In this document: piece by piece, positions 52,190-60,583 of the stretch
Layout of the letters: every line of letters starts with the position of its first letter
Numbering within the stretch: position 1 is the first letter of the stretch
Assembly (NCBI GenBank): GCA_035546855.1
Contig: DASZVY010000007.1
Location: 32,246-96,245 of the forward strand
Source: Nitrobacter sp035546855
Lineage (GTDB): Bacteria > Pseudomonadota > Alphaproteobacteria > Rhizobiales > Xanthobacteraceae
Reading direction: 5' to 3'
DNA length: 64,000 bases
Translations under genes and position numbers: made by a program
Notes under the pieces: generated by a model
What the model saw: the letters and a program-made list of their open reading frames with translations, nothing else
Database searches by the model: none
Told to the model about the DNA's origin: nothing

Positions 52190-52573
52190 CTAACGACCCG
52201 CCGCGCGTTTCGGTCTGCCGATGTCGCCGCGCAGTGCTGCGAGTTCCTTGCGCACGGCGGCGGCCGCGTCGCGTTCGATCTTGCGATAGCGCGCGATCAG
52301 GGACTCGCCGAACGGCGTCAGCGCGGCGCCGCCGCCATTCTTGCCGCCGGTCTGCCGATCCACCGCCGGCTGTCGGCAAATGCGATCGATCTCGTCGACC
52401 AGATCCCAGGCCCGCTTGTAGGACATGTCCATGGCGCGTCCGGCGGCGGAGATCGAGCCGGACTCGCGGATTTGTTCCAGCAGCCGGATTTTTCCCGGGC
52501 CTATCCTGCCGCCTTCGTTGAGATCGATGCGCAGGCTGAGCGCTGGCAGCGGCTTGTCGGCAGTTTTGGGCAT
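52190..52573 (-). CDS. ModE-like winged-helix regulator
   Basis: A 127-residue regulator with a single winged helix like the N-domain of ModE: IRLLEQIRESGSISAAGRAM, then MSYKRAWDLVDEI, and a GGGAALTPFGESLI wing. There is no molybdate-binding domain; such short forms are annotated LysR/ModE-type HTH. It is convergent to the third ALDH. Together with the ModE/PBP regulator at 44973 it suggests molybdate- or tungstate-linked control of this block. Confidence 0.88.
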   Translation of the reverse strand: MPKTADKPLPALSLRIDLNEGGRIGPGKIRLLEQIRESGSISAAGRAMDMSYKRAWDLVDEIDRICRQPAVDRQTGGKNGGGAALTPFGESLIARYRKIERDAAAAVRKELAALRGDIGRPKRAAGR

Positions 52574-52784
52574 CCGCGATCCAAGGTTGCAAGGCGTCGC
52601 TCAAAACTAGCATCATATGTTTCGGATCGCCATCGGATCATCCAGCCGGCGACGGACAGCGTATCCGGGCGGGGGCTTCATGCGACGAACGCAATGCTTC
52701 CCGCCGCAAAATGGTGTATCGGCTGCGGACAGGCTGGACCGAGGTTCGGTCTGGATCCGATCACCACATAGGGAGGAGACGTTC

Positions 52785-54014
52785 ATGCCGGGTTTGCCGC
52801 TTTCGGGCATCAGGATCATCGACTTGACGCGCGTGCTCGCCGGGCCGATTGCGTCGCAGATGCTGGCCGATCTCGGCGCCGAAGTGATCAAGATCGAGCG
52901 GCCGGGAAGTGGCGACGATGCCCGCGCTTTCGGGCCGCCGTATCTGGTCGACCCCGAGGGCAAGCAGAACAACAACAACTCGTTCTTTCTCTGCGCCAAC
53001 CGCGGCAAGAAGTCGCTCACCCTCGACTTGTCCAAGCGCGAGGGCCAGGAGATCGTGCGCGAACTGGCGAAGACCGCCGACGTCATGATGGAGAACTTCA
53101 AGGTCGGCGATCTCAAGCGCTACGGGCTTGATTACGACTCGATCAAGGCCATCAATCCCGGCATCATCTATTGCTCGGTCACCGGCTTTGGCCAAACCGG
53201 CCCCTACGCGCCGCGCGCCGGTTACGATGCCATCCTGCAGGCGATGGGCGGCCTGATGAGCGTCACGGGCCACCTCGACGGCGAGCCCGGCGAAGGTCCG
53301 ATGAAGGTCGGCCCCAGCATCGTCGACTACATGACCGGCATGAACGGGTCGATCGGGATCCTCGCCGCGCTCTACAACCGCAAGGTCAATGGCGGCGAGG
53401 GCCAGCATGTCGACGTCTGCCTGCTCGACACCGTCATCGCTTCGCTGTCGCATTGGGCCCAGATCTATTTGGTGAACGGGAAGGTGCCGCCGCGGCGTGG
53501 CACCTGGGGCAATGGCGGCATGCCGGCCGGCGTGTTCCGTTGCAAGGACGGCGAGTTGATGCTGGTGGTTGGCAACGACGCGCAATATGCGCGGACCTGC
53601 GCGGTGCTCGGCCGGCCGGACCTCGTCACAAACCCGAAATACGTCAAGAACAACGATCGCGTCGCGAACGGCAAGGAGCTGATGGCGATTTTCGCCGGCG
53701 AGTTCCTGAAGCGGCCCGTCCGGCATTGGCTCGACGAACTGGAAAAGGCGGGCGTCCCGTCAGGACCGATCAATGACTTCGCGCAGGTGTTCGCCGATCC
53801 GCATGTGCGCGCGCGCGGCATGGAAGTGAAGGTCGAGCATCCGTTCGAACCGTCGCTGTCGTTGATCCGCAACGCCATCACGTTTTCGGGAACGCCCGTG
53901 ACGGACTATCGCGCGCCGCCGACGCTCGGTCAGCATACGCGCGAGGTGCTGACGTCACAGCTCGGCTTTGACGATGCGAAGATCAATGCGCTGAAGGCGC
54001 AGAAGATCGTCTAG
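52785..54014 (+). CDS. family III CoA-transferase (CaiB/BaiF)
   Basis: A 409-residue class III CoA-transferase. GGGAGGAG (52771-52778) fixes ATG 52785. The GIRIIDLTRVLAGP start, AEVIKIERP and the catalytic aspartate D181 in VGPSIVDYMTG are in place. It moves CoA between acyl-CoA and a carboxylate; formyl-, succinyl- or acetyl-CoA donors are usual. It stands between ALDH genes and a fatty-acid-type ACAD/kinase pair, so it could activate acids released by the ALDHs. The gene ends in a bidirectional terminator-like element. Confidence 0.94.
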   Translation: MPGLPLSGIRIIDLTRVLAGPIASQMLADLGAEVIKIERPGSGDDARAFGPPYLVDPEGKQNNNNSFFLCANRGKKSLTLDLSKREGQEIVRELAKTADVMMENFKVGDLKRYGLDYDSIKAINPGIIYCSVTGFGQTGPYAPRAGYDAILQAMGGLMSVTGHLDGEPGEGPMKVGPSIVDYMTGMNGSIGILAALYNRKVNGGEGQHVDVCLLDTVIASLSHWAQIYLVNGKVPPRRGTWGNGGMPAGVFRCKDGELMLVVGNDAQYARTCAVLGRPDLVTNPKYVKNNDRVANGKELMAIFAGEFLKRPVRHWLDELEKAGVPSGPINDFAQVFADPHVRARGMEVKVEHPFEPSLSLIRNAITFSGTPVTDYRAPPTLGQHTREVLTSQLGFDDAKINALKAQKIV

Positions 54015-54183
54015 CAAGTTGTTAAAAAAATAATTCCGTCATTCCGGGGCGACGCGAAGCGTCGAGCCTGGCATCCATTAACCCCCTGCATTAGTCTTAT
54101 TGATAGACAGGGGTTATGGATTCCCGACAGCCGCTGACGCGGCTTCGGGAATGACGGAGAGAGTTTTTTTCAACAGCCTGCTA
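54012..54183. repeat. terminal inverted repeat element between convergent genes
   Basis: AGCAAGTTGTTAAAAAAA at 54013-54030 is matched by TTTTTTTCAACAGCCTGCT at 54164-54182; both stop codons lie in the arms. Inside are CCGTCATTCC / GGAATGACGG and a CCATTAACCCC / GGGGTTATGG pair. It could be a small MITE-like element that serves as a two-way terminator. Confidence 0.75.
54117..54157. repeat. 41-base dispersed repeat, copy A
   Basis: Exact reverse complement of 57573-57613 over 41 positions (starts TGGATTCCCGACAGCCGC). The sequence is itself palindromic in its centre (CAGCCGCTGACGCGGCT). Confidence 0.95.
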
Positions 54184-54849
54184 GCCGATCGCACGCGCGA
54201 CCCGCGCAGTTTTGGATGCGCGTCCGCTGGTTGTGGTCAGCGCCAGGGTTGCAACGGCGACGACGCGGTCGATGATCGCGTTCACGTCGTTGAGATCGCA
54301 TCGCCCTTCCGACAGTTTTGTCAGGCGCTCGGTGTCGCGGATGGTCTGGTGCGCCATGGCGAGCGCGAAGTGCAGCCCCCAGTAGATATCGACGTCGCTG
54401 CACTCGGGCAGCGAGCGCCGCATCGCCGCGGCGAATTTTCGCAAATGATCGACCTCGCGATTCTTGATCTTGCGGATCGGGGGCACGGATTCGATCGAGG
54501 CGCGGATCATGAACCGCGCGGCGTCCGAACGCTGCTTGTCCGGACCGAGACAGCCGCGCACGGTCGGACCGACCAGCGCGCGCAGGACGTCCTCGATGTC
54601 GGCGCGTCCTCCGCCGGCCGCTTCCGCCATCTTCAGCTCATTGAGCCGCTCGCGGTTGGTGGCGAGGCTGCGGGTCACGAACAGTTCGGCGATCAATTCG
54701 TCCTTGGACCCGAAGTGATAGTTCACCGCCGCGAGATTGACGCCGGCGGCGGCGACGATATCGCGCAGCGTGACGTCGGCAAAACCGCGCTCGGCGTAAA
54801 GCCGCTCGGCGGCGGTCAGGATCGCGGTGCGTGTATGGTCTGACGCCAT
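54181..54849 (-). CDS. TetR family regulator
   Basis: A 222-residue TetR protein from ATG 54849. The HTH is at residues 8-52: ILTAAERLYAERGFADVTLRD, then AAAGVNLAAVNYHFGSKDEL. The ligand domain ends in helices with no known match. It diverges from the acyl-CoA dehydrogenase gene, so it probably regulates that operon; a PsrA-like half-palindrome (GAAAC-N4-GTTTG) at 54907-54920 fits a TetR operator of the fatty-acid-sensing type. Confidence 0.92.
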   Translation of the reverse strand: MASDHTRTAILTAAERLYAERGFADVTLRDIVAAAGVNLAAVNYHFGSKDELIAELFVTRSLATNRERLNELKMAEAAGGGRADIEDVLRALVGPTVRGCLGPDKQRSDAARFMIRASIESVPPIRKIKNREVDHLRKFAAAMRRSLPECSDVDIYWGLHFALAMAHQTIRDTERLTKLSEGRCDLNDVNAIIDRVVAVATLALTTTSGRASKTARVARAIG

Positions 54850-54906
54850 GGCATGACCCCATGCAACGGGTGCCGGAGCAGGGTGTTGCTTTTCAAACAG
54901 TTGTAT

Positions 54907-54920
54907 GAAACTATGGTTTG
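54907..54920. promoter_or_regulatory. PsrA-like operator candidate
   Basis: GAAACTATGGTTTG fits the [G/C]AAAC-N2-4-GTTT[G/C] pattern bound by PsrA-type TetR regulators in Pseudomonas. It sits between the TetR gene (54849) and the acyl-CoA dehydrogenase start (55074). Confidence 0.4.
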
Positions 54921-55073
54921 AAGGCTGGAATGTCAATGCACCCGTCGCATCGACGCGCCAGCCGGACCGCCCATCGGTTTTCGCTCGCGACAAGGAAGAA
55001 TTGTGTTGCGGGGGCTGACCGGCGGGATGACAGTGCCGTCAAACAATTCCAGCCCGAATGTGAGGAGCGTCCC

Positions 55074-56309
55074 ATGGACTTCACGATGTCCGCCCGCCAG
55101 CGCGAATGGCTCGAGCGTGTGACCGATTTCATGAACAAGCACGTGCGCCCGGCCGTTCCGATCTACAAGCAGCAGGACGCGGAGGGCGAGCGCTGGAAGG
55201 TGATCCCGATCGTCGAGGAGTTGAAGAAGAAGGCGCGCGCCGAGGGCCTCTGGAACATGTTCATGCCGCCGTCGTCGCATGAGGACGACGAATTCCGTGG
55301 CGCGGGATTGACCAATCTCGAATACGCGCTGCTCGCCGAGCAGATGGGACACATCGGCTGGGCCTCGGAGGTGTTCAACTGCTCCGCGCCGGACACCGGC
55401 AACATGGAAGTGTTCATGCGCTACGGCACCAAGGAGCAGAAGCGCAAGTGGCTGCGGCCGTTGATGGACGGCGAAATCCGCTCGGCCTTCCTGATGACGG
55501 AACCCGCGGTTGCGTCCTCCGACGCCACCAACATCGAGACGCGCATCGAGCGCGACGGCGATCACTACGTGATCAACGGCCGCAAGTGGTGGTCGTCGGG
55601 CGTCGGCGACCCCCGCTGCAAGATCGCGATCCTGATGGGCAAGACCGATCCGAAGGCGCCGCGCCACCAGCAGCAGTCGCAGATCCTGGTGCCGCTCGAC
55701 ACGCCCGGCATCACCGTCGAGAAACTGCTGCCGGTGTTCGGCTTCGACGATGCGCCGCACGGCCATGCCCAGGTGCTGCTGGAGAACGTGCGCGTTCCCG
55801 CCAGCAACATCCTGCTCGGCGAGGGCCGCGGCTTCGAGATCGCGCAGGGCCGTCTCGGCCCGGGCCGCATCCATCACTGCATGCGCACCATCGGCAAGGC
55901 CGAGGAAGCGCTGGAGAAGATGGTGAAGCGGCTGATGTCGCGCACGGCCTTCGGCAAGAAGATCATCGAATACTCGATCTGGGAACAGCGGATCGCCGAA
56001 GCGCGGACCGACATCGAAATGAATCGCCTGCTGTGCCTCAAGGCCGCCGACATGATGGACAAGGTCGGCAACAAGACGGCGCAGCTTGAGATTGCCATGA
56101 TCAAGGTCTCGGGCCCGAACATGGCGCTCAAGATCATCGACAACGCAATCCAGGCGTTCGGTGCCGCCGGCGTTTCCGACGATGCCGGCCTGGCGCGCGA
56201 CTATGCGTCCATGCGCACCATGCGTCTGGCGGATGGCCCCGATGAGGTGCACAATCGCGCCATTGCCAGACTTGAACTTCGGAAGTATGCAAATTCCTCG
56301 ACGCACTAA
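55074..56309 (+). CDS. acyl-CoA dehydrogenase, ACAD10/11-like
   Basis: A 411-residue FAD enzyme. GAGGAG (55062-55067) fixes ATG 55074. The N-terminal helical domain starts MDFTMSARQREWLERV, the FAD region includes FLMTEPAVASSDATNIET and WWSSGVGDPRC, and the C-terminal domain ends LADGPDEVHNRAIARLEL. The ADGPDEVH motif replaces the usual YEGT-like segment and is typical of mammalian ACAD10/ACAD11. These enzymes remove phosphate from a 4-phosphoacyl-CoA. The adjacent APH kinase gene completes the pair; in ACAD10/11 both domains are in one chain. Confidence 0.93.
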   Translation: MDFTMSARQREWLERVTDFMNKHVRPAVPIYKQQDAEGERWKVIPIVEELKKKARAEGLWNMFMPPSSHEDDEFRGAGLTNLEYALLAEQMGHIGWASEVFNCSAPDTGNMEVFMRYGTKEQKRKWLRPLMDGEIRSAFLMTEPAVASSDATNIETRIERDGDHYVINGRKWWSSGVGDPRCKIAILMGKTDPKAPRHQQQSQILVPLDTPGITVEKLLPVFGFDDAPHGHAQVLLENVRVPASNILLGEGRGFEIAQGRLGPGRIHHCMRTIGKAEEALEKMVKRLMSRTAFGKKIIEYSIWEQRIAEARTDIEMNRLLCLKAADMMDKVGNKTAQLEIAMIKVSGPNMALKIIDNAIQAFGAAGVSDDAGLARDYASMRTMRLADGPDEVHNRAIARLELRKYANSSTH

Positions 56310-56356
56310 CGGGAACGCTGCGGCGCTCCCGCAAGAACACGCAAGGGAGCGCCGCG

Positions 56357-57412
56357 GTGGTCGGTTATAGACGCGACGAGGATTATTCGGGCACCAAGCC
56401 GGTCGAAGAACGGCACCGGATTGACGAGATCAGCCTTGACGCCTGGATGCGTCAGCACGTCGAGGGTTACGAAGGTCCGCTGACCGTCCTGCAGTTCAAG
56501 GGCGGTCAGTCCAACCCGACCTACCGCCTCGACACCCCGGGCCGCTCCTACGTGATGCGGCGCAAGCCGTTCGGCAAGCTGCTGCCGTCGGCGCACGCGG
56601 TCGACCGCGAGTTCCGTGTCATTTCCGCGCTTGGCAAGCAGGGCTTTCCCGTCGCGAAAGCCTACGGTCTCTGCACCGACGATTCCGTCATCGGCTCCGC
56701 CTTCTACATCATGTCGATGGAGGAGGGCCGTGTGTTCTGGGATCCGACGCTCCCGAGCCAGCCGGCCGACATGCGCCGTAAGATCTTCACCAGCAAGATC
56801 GAGACGCTGGCGAAACTGCACGATTATAATCCCGACGCGATCGGACTTGGGGATTTCGGCAAGCCCGGAAATTACTTCGGCCGCCAGGTCGATCGCTGGA
56901 CCAAGCAATACAAGGCTTCCGAGACACAGCACATCCCGGAAGTCGAAAAGCTGATCGAGTGGCTGCCGAAGACTCTGCCGGAGCAACGGCGCGTCTCGGT
57001 GGTGCATGGCGACTATCGGCTCGACAACATGATTTTCCATCCGACCGAGCCGCGGGTGATCGCGGTGCTCGACTGGGAACTGTCGACGCTCGGCGATCCG
57101 ATGGCGGATTTTACCTATCTCCTGATGCAGTGGACCATGCCGGGTCTGGAGGATGCCGATTTCAAGGCGCTGAACATCCCGACAATGGACGAGGCGGCGC
57201 GGATTTACTGCAACGTCTCCGGCGAAACGGTGCCCGATCTCAACTGGTACTTTGCCTACAACCTGTTCCGTCTGGCGGGCATCACGCAGGGTATCGCGGG
57301 GCGGATTCGCGACGGCACCGCCGCCAGCGAGAAAGCCATGGAGTCCGCCAAGCGGACTGTCCCGCTGGCTAAGGCCGCCTGGGCCTACGCGCAGAAGGCG
57401 GGCGCGACCTGA
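56357..57412 (+). CDS. APH-type phosphotransferase, ACAD10/11 kinase-domain-like
   Basis: A 351-residue kinase of the aminoglycoside phosphotransferase fold. Starts at GTG 56357 with AAGGGAG upstream. Catalytic loop VVHGDYRLDN (H217, D219, N224) and AVLDWELSTLGDP (D239, E241) are conserved. LDWELSTLGDP is characteristic of the kinase domain of ACAD10/11 and bacterial LvaA, which phosphorylate 4-hydroxyacyl-CoA. It follows the acyl-CoA dehydrogenase by 47 bases in one operon. It is unlikely to be an antibiotic kinase. Confidence 0.93.
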   Translation: MVGYRRDEDYSGTKPVEERHRIDEISLDAWMRQHVEGYEGPLTVLQFKGGQSNPTYRLDTPGRSYVMRRKPFGKLLPSAHAVDREFRVISALGKQGFPVAKAYGLCTDDSVIGSAFYIMSMEEGRVFWDPTLPSQPADMRRKIFTSKIETLAKLHDYNPDAIGLGDFGKPGNYFGRQVDRWTKQYKASETQHIPEVEKLIEWLPKTLPEQRRVSVVHGDYRLDNMIFHPTEPRVIAVLDWELSTLGDPMADFTYLLMQWTMPGLEDADFKALNIPTMDEAARIYCNVSGETVPDLNWYFAYNLFRLAGITQGIAGRIRDGTAASEKAMESAKRTVPLAKAAWAYAQKAGAT

Positions 57413-57459
57413 CACCGAGTGGAAGGTGCGTTTCGTCGCTTGACTCTTGCAAGATTTAG

Positions 57460-57540
57460 CAAGGCGTAGGGCCGCAATAGCGAAGCGTATTGCGCCGTGG
57501 CGTGGCAATAGGGCGGATGACGCTTCGCTCGTCCGCCCTT
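57460..57540. repeat. dispersed palindromes (GCGAAGCG type)
   Basis: Two adjacent hairpins: GCAATAGCGAAGCGTATTGC, then GGGCGGATGACGC / CGTCCGCCC around TTCGCT. Such elements are common between genes in this bacterial group. Confidence 0.75.
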
Positions 57541-57572
57541 GAGCTGTTTTTCCTTGGGTTGTTTTCTCCATG

Positions 57573-57613
57573 CCGTCATTCCCGAAGCCGCGTCAGCGGC
57601 TGTCGGGAATCCA
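57573..57613. repeat. 41-base dispersed repeat, copy B
   Basis: Exact reverse complement of 54117-54157. It lies in the 405-base gap between the phosphotransferase and the EamA transporter, which also holds a hairpin family at 57644-57712 (ATGCCCG / GGGCAT and GCCCGGATCAAGCCCGGCC). Confidence 0.95.
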
Positions 57614-57817
57614 GTAAGCCAAGCGGGTGTTGCGGATACTGGATGCCCGCCTTCGTGGGCATGACCAGGATCAGAGCCGCTTTTGCCGGTGCCCGGATCA
57701 AGCCCGGCCATGACGCCAACAACGGGTCTGATTCTGTGTAAACAAGAAATAACTGCAAATCGTTTGCTCTGCGCGCGATTAAGATCGCGCATTGAAAGTT
57801 TCGTTGAAGAAACGCCG

Positions 57818-58732
57818 GTGAACCTTTCCCCCAATCTTCGCGGAAACCTGTTCATGGTGATCGCCACGGCATGCTTCGCCATGAACGATGCGATCACCAA
57901 GTTCGTGTCGTCCGAAATCAACTTCGGGCAGGTGATGCTGGTGCGCAGCACGTTCGCGATGGTGTTGATCGGCGGCCTCGCGCTGCGGAGCGGCGCGATG
58001 CAACCGCTTCGAACACTTCTGCTTCCGCCGATCGGCTTGCGCGTGGTGTGCGAGGTCGGAGGTGCGATCACGTTCCTGACGGCGATCACGCATCTGCCGC
58101 TCGCCAACACCTATTCGATTTTTCAGGCGCTGCCGCTGGCCGTCACGCTGGGCGCGGTGGCGGCGTTCGGCGAACACGTCGGCTGGCGGCGCTGGCTCGC
58201 CATCGCGGTCGGCTTCATCGGCGTCCTCGTCATCGTCCGCCCCGGCCTCGCGGGATTCAACCAGCACTCCTTGCTGGTGCTGGCCTCGGTGGTTCTGTGC
58301 GCGATCCGCGATCTCGCCACCAAGAGCATCCCCAGGGGCGTTCCGTCGCTGTTCGTGACGCTGCTCACGACGGTCTCGGTCGGCGCCAGCGGGGCGATGT
58401 TGCTGGAGCCGTTGGGCGGCTGGTCGCCGATGTCGGGGCGGACGCTTGCGCTTCTGACCGTCGCCGGGATTCTGCTGCCGATCGGCTACAACTGCATCAT
58501 CCTGGCGCTGCGTGTCGGCGATATCTCGGCGGTCGCGCCGTTTCGCTACACCGCGCTGATCTGGGCGATCGTCATCGGGTATCTGGTATTCGATGAGGTG
58601 CCCGATGCGATGATGCTGACCGGCGCGTTCATGATCGTGGGGTCGGGGCTTTATGCACTCTATCGCGAGCGCATCCGCGACGAGAACCGTCCGGCGGCGA
58701 CCGCGTCGAGCCTGCCGCCGGACGGGATGTAG
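57818..58732 (+). CDS. EamA family transporter (DMT)
   Basis: A 304-residue inner-membrane protein with ten predicted helices in two EamA repeats. It starts at GTG 57818 with a weak site. Short basic loops and a RYTALIWAIVIGYLVFDE C-terminal repeat are typical. It would import or export a metabolite; the substrate is unknown. The SDR gene downstream converges on it with a six-base gap. Confidence 0.9.
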   Translation: MNLSPNLRGNLFMVIATACFAMNDAITKFVSSEINFGQVMLVRSTFAMVLIGGLALRSGAMQPLRTLLLPPIGLRVVCEVGGAITFLTAITHLPLANTYSIFQALPLAVTLGAVAAFGEHVGWRRWLAIAVGFIGVLVIVRPGLAGFNQHSLLVLASVVLCAIRDLATKSIPRGVPSLFVTLLTTVSVGASGAMLLEPLGGWSPMSGRTLALLTVAGILLPIGYNCIILALRVGDISAVAPFRYTALIWAIVIGYLVFDEVPDAMMLTGAFMIVGSGLYALYRERIRDENRPAATASSLPPDGM

Positions 58733-58738
58733 CAAATA

Positions 58739-59524
58739 TCAGATCGGCTTGCCGGTGTAGGGCATCGAGGCGGTGAGGCCGCCGTCCACCGGGATTGCCT
58801 GGCCGTTGACGTAGGATGCCTCGTCGCTCGCGAGGAACAGTCCCATCGCCGCGAGTTCATGCGGCTGCCCGGGACGCTTCAGCGGATTGAGCTGGCCGAT
58901 CTTGTCCTGCGTGCCGCGCGCCTTGGCGCGGTCGAACACTGGTTTGGTCATGCCCGTCTCGATCAGGCCGGGGCACACCGCGTTGATGCGTACGCCGGTG
59001 CCCGACAGCGAGTAGGCCGTGGTCTGCACCAGGCTGATGACGCCGGCCTTGCTCGCGGCGTAGGGATGGCCCGATGCGCCGGACTTCAGACCCGCGACGG
59101 ATGCCGTGCACACGATCGAGCCATGCTTCTGCCTGATCATGTGCGGCATCGCGTATTTCACCGCGAGGAATGGCCCGATCAGGTTGATGCGCAAAACTTC
59201 TTGCCAGTGATCGACCGTTTGCTCGGCAATCGGAATCAACCCGCCGCCAATCCCCGCGTTGGCCCAGATCGCGTCGAGCTTGCCGTACATCGAGACGGCC
59301 TTGTCGATGAAGGCGATGACATCCTTTTCCGAACCCGCGTCCGCCATCACGGCTTCCGCCGTGCCGCCGGCCTTGCGAATTTGCTCGACGGTGTCCTTGA
59401 CGCCATCCGTACGATCCACCGCGATCAGTTTCGCGCCTTCCCGGGTGAACAACAAAGAGGCAGCGCGGCCGATGCCGCTGCCGGCGCCGGTGATGACGAC
59501 GGATTTGCCTTCGAGGCGGCCCAT
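58739..59524 (-). CDS. short-chain dehydrogenase/reductase
   Basis: A 261-residue classical SDR from ATG 59524 (AAGGAG upstream). NAD(P) motif ITGAGSGIG at residues 11-19; catalytic S142, Y155, K159 (YAASK). An aspartate in IAVDRTDG near residue 37 suggests NAD preference. It ends with the PVDGGLTASMPYTGKPI tail typical of cyclohexanol/hydroxyacyl-type SDRs. Substrate unknown; fits a beta-oxidation-like catabolic block. Confidence 0.93.
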   Translation of the reverse strand: MGRLEGKSVVITGAGSGIGRAASLLFTREGAKLIAVDRTDGVKDTVEQIRKAGGTAEAVMADAGSEKDVIAFIDKAVSMYGKLDAIWANAGIGGGLIPIAEQTVDHWQEVLRINLIGPFLAVKYAMPHMIRQKHGSIVCTASVAGLKSGASGHPYAASKAGVISLVQTTAYSLSGTGVRINAVCPGLIETGMTKPVFDRAKARGTQDKIGQLNPLKRPGQPHELAAMGLFLASDEASYVNGQAIPVDGGLTASMPYTGKPI

Positions 59525-59683
59525 GAAATTCTCCTTCTTCATAACGGCGCGTGCTTGCCGTCTCACGGAATTCATACAATGTTTGAAGCAGACCGCTGCG
59601 CATCCGATCGGACACGAAGTTGACTTGCGATCGCGCTATAGCTCACTTACAGCCGCGTGAAACACTATTGAAGGGCCCTGCCG

Positions 59684-60424
59684 ATGTCCAATTCCGAGAA
59701 GCGGTTTGTCGCGCAGCATGCCGTTCCGGCGGGCGTGGTCGCGACACGGTGGTGGTGGGTGCGGCATGCACCGGTGCGCAACGACGGCGGCAACATCTAC
59801 GGCCAGAAGGATATGGATTGCGATTGCACCGATCGCGTCGTTTTCAATGCCGTCAGCAAGATTTTGCCGCGCAATGCGGTTTGGGTATCGAGCAAACTGA
59901 AGCGGACCCATCAGACCGCGGCCGCGATCTGGGATGCGGGTTTCCCGAAGCCCGATGCCATGCCGCACGAAGCCGATTTCAACGAACAGCATCTCGGCGA
60001 CTGGCAGGGGCTGAACCGCGCGGCATTTTTCGCAAGCCGCCCCATCGCTGTGGGCAGCTACTGGTTTGCGCCGATCGACGAACCATCGCCGAACGGCGAG
60101 AGTTTTATGGATCTCTACAACCGCGTTAAGGCGGGCATCGCGCGCATCAACGCCGAACATGCGGGCAAGGACATCATCGCGGTCACCCACGGCGGCACCA
60201 TCAAGGCTGCGATCGGTCTAGCGCTCGGCGATCAGCCAGAGCGCGGTCTCGCTTTCACCATCGACAACTGCTCGATCACGCGGCTCGATCATCTCGCCAG
60301 CGACGGCCACAGCGGCTGGCGCATTCCGATGGTCAACCAGCAGCCATGGATCGCGGACGCATCGCACGACGCCATGCACCAGCCCGCGGGACCCGAGATC
60401 GCCGGCGGAACGAAGCTGGCGTGA
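59684..60424 (+). CDS. histidine phosphatase family protein
   Basis: A 246-residue phosphatase of the phosphoglycerate-mutase-like branch. The phospho-acceptor histidine is H28 in WWWVRHAPV, the second catalytic pair is in EQHLGDWQG and VTHGGTIK near residue 169. The segment between is longer than in SixA-type enzymes. Likely a phosphomonoesterase with an unknown substrate. It lies between two SDR genes. Confidence 0.9.
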   Translation: MSNSEKRFVAQHAVPAGVVATRWWWVRHAPVRNDGGNIYGQKDMDCDCTDRVVFNAVSKILPRNAVWVSSKLKRTHQTAAAIWDAGFPKPDAMPHEADFNEQHLGDWQGLNRAAFFASRPIAVGSYWFAPIDEPSPNGESFMDLYNRVKAGIARINAEHAGKDIIAVTHGGTIKAAIGLALGDQPERGLAFTIDNCSITRLDHLASDGHSGWRIPMVNQQPWIADASHDAMHQPAGPEIAGGTKLA

Positions 60425-60437
60425 CTGATCAACGCAT

Positions 60438-60518
60438 CGTCATTGCGAGCGCAGCGAAGCAATCCAGACATCTAGGGCACGACTGGATTGCTTCGTCGCT
60501 TCGCTCCTCGCAATGACG
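60438..60518. repeat. dispersed palindrome, GTCATTGCGAG family (long form)
   Basis: Left arm CGTCATTGCGAGCGCAGCG, and AAGCAATCCAG, pair with CTGGATTGCTTCG and CGCTCCTCGCAATGACG. It is a perfect long stem with a short central loop. A short form is at 30411-30467. Confidence 0.9.
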
Positions 60519-60583
60519 AGAGAGGTCGAATTTGAAGTTGAAATTCCGCCGCATCAAGCCGCGGAGCAGAATGGGAGGAACAT

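Noticed and set aside
54933..56306. 457-residue ORF antisense to the acyl-CoA dehydrogenase
   Set aside because: Shadow ORF; the sense strand encodes a conserved flavoprotein with a proper ribosome-binding site.
56357..57412. Aminoglycoside resistance gene
   Set aside because: The fold is APH, but the LDWELSTLGDP motif and operon with ACAD indicate the ACAD10/11-type kinase.
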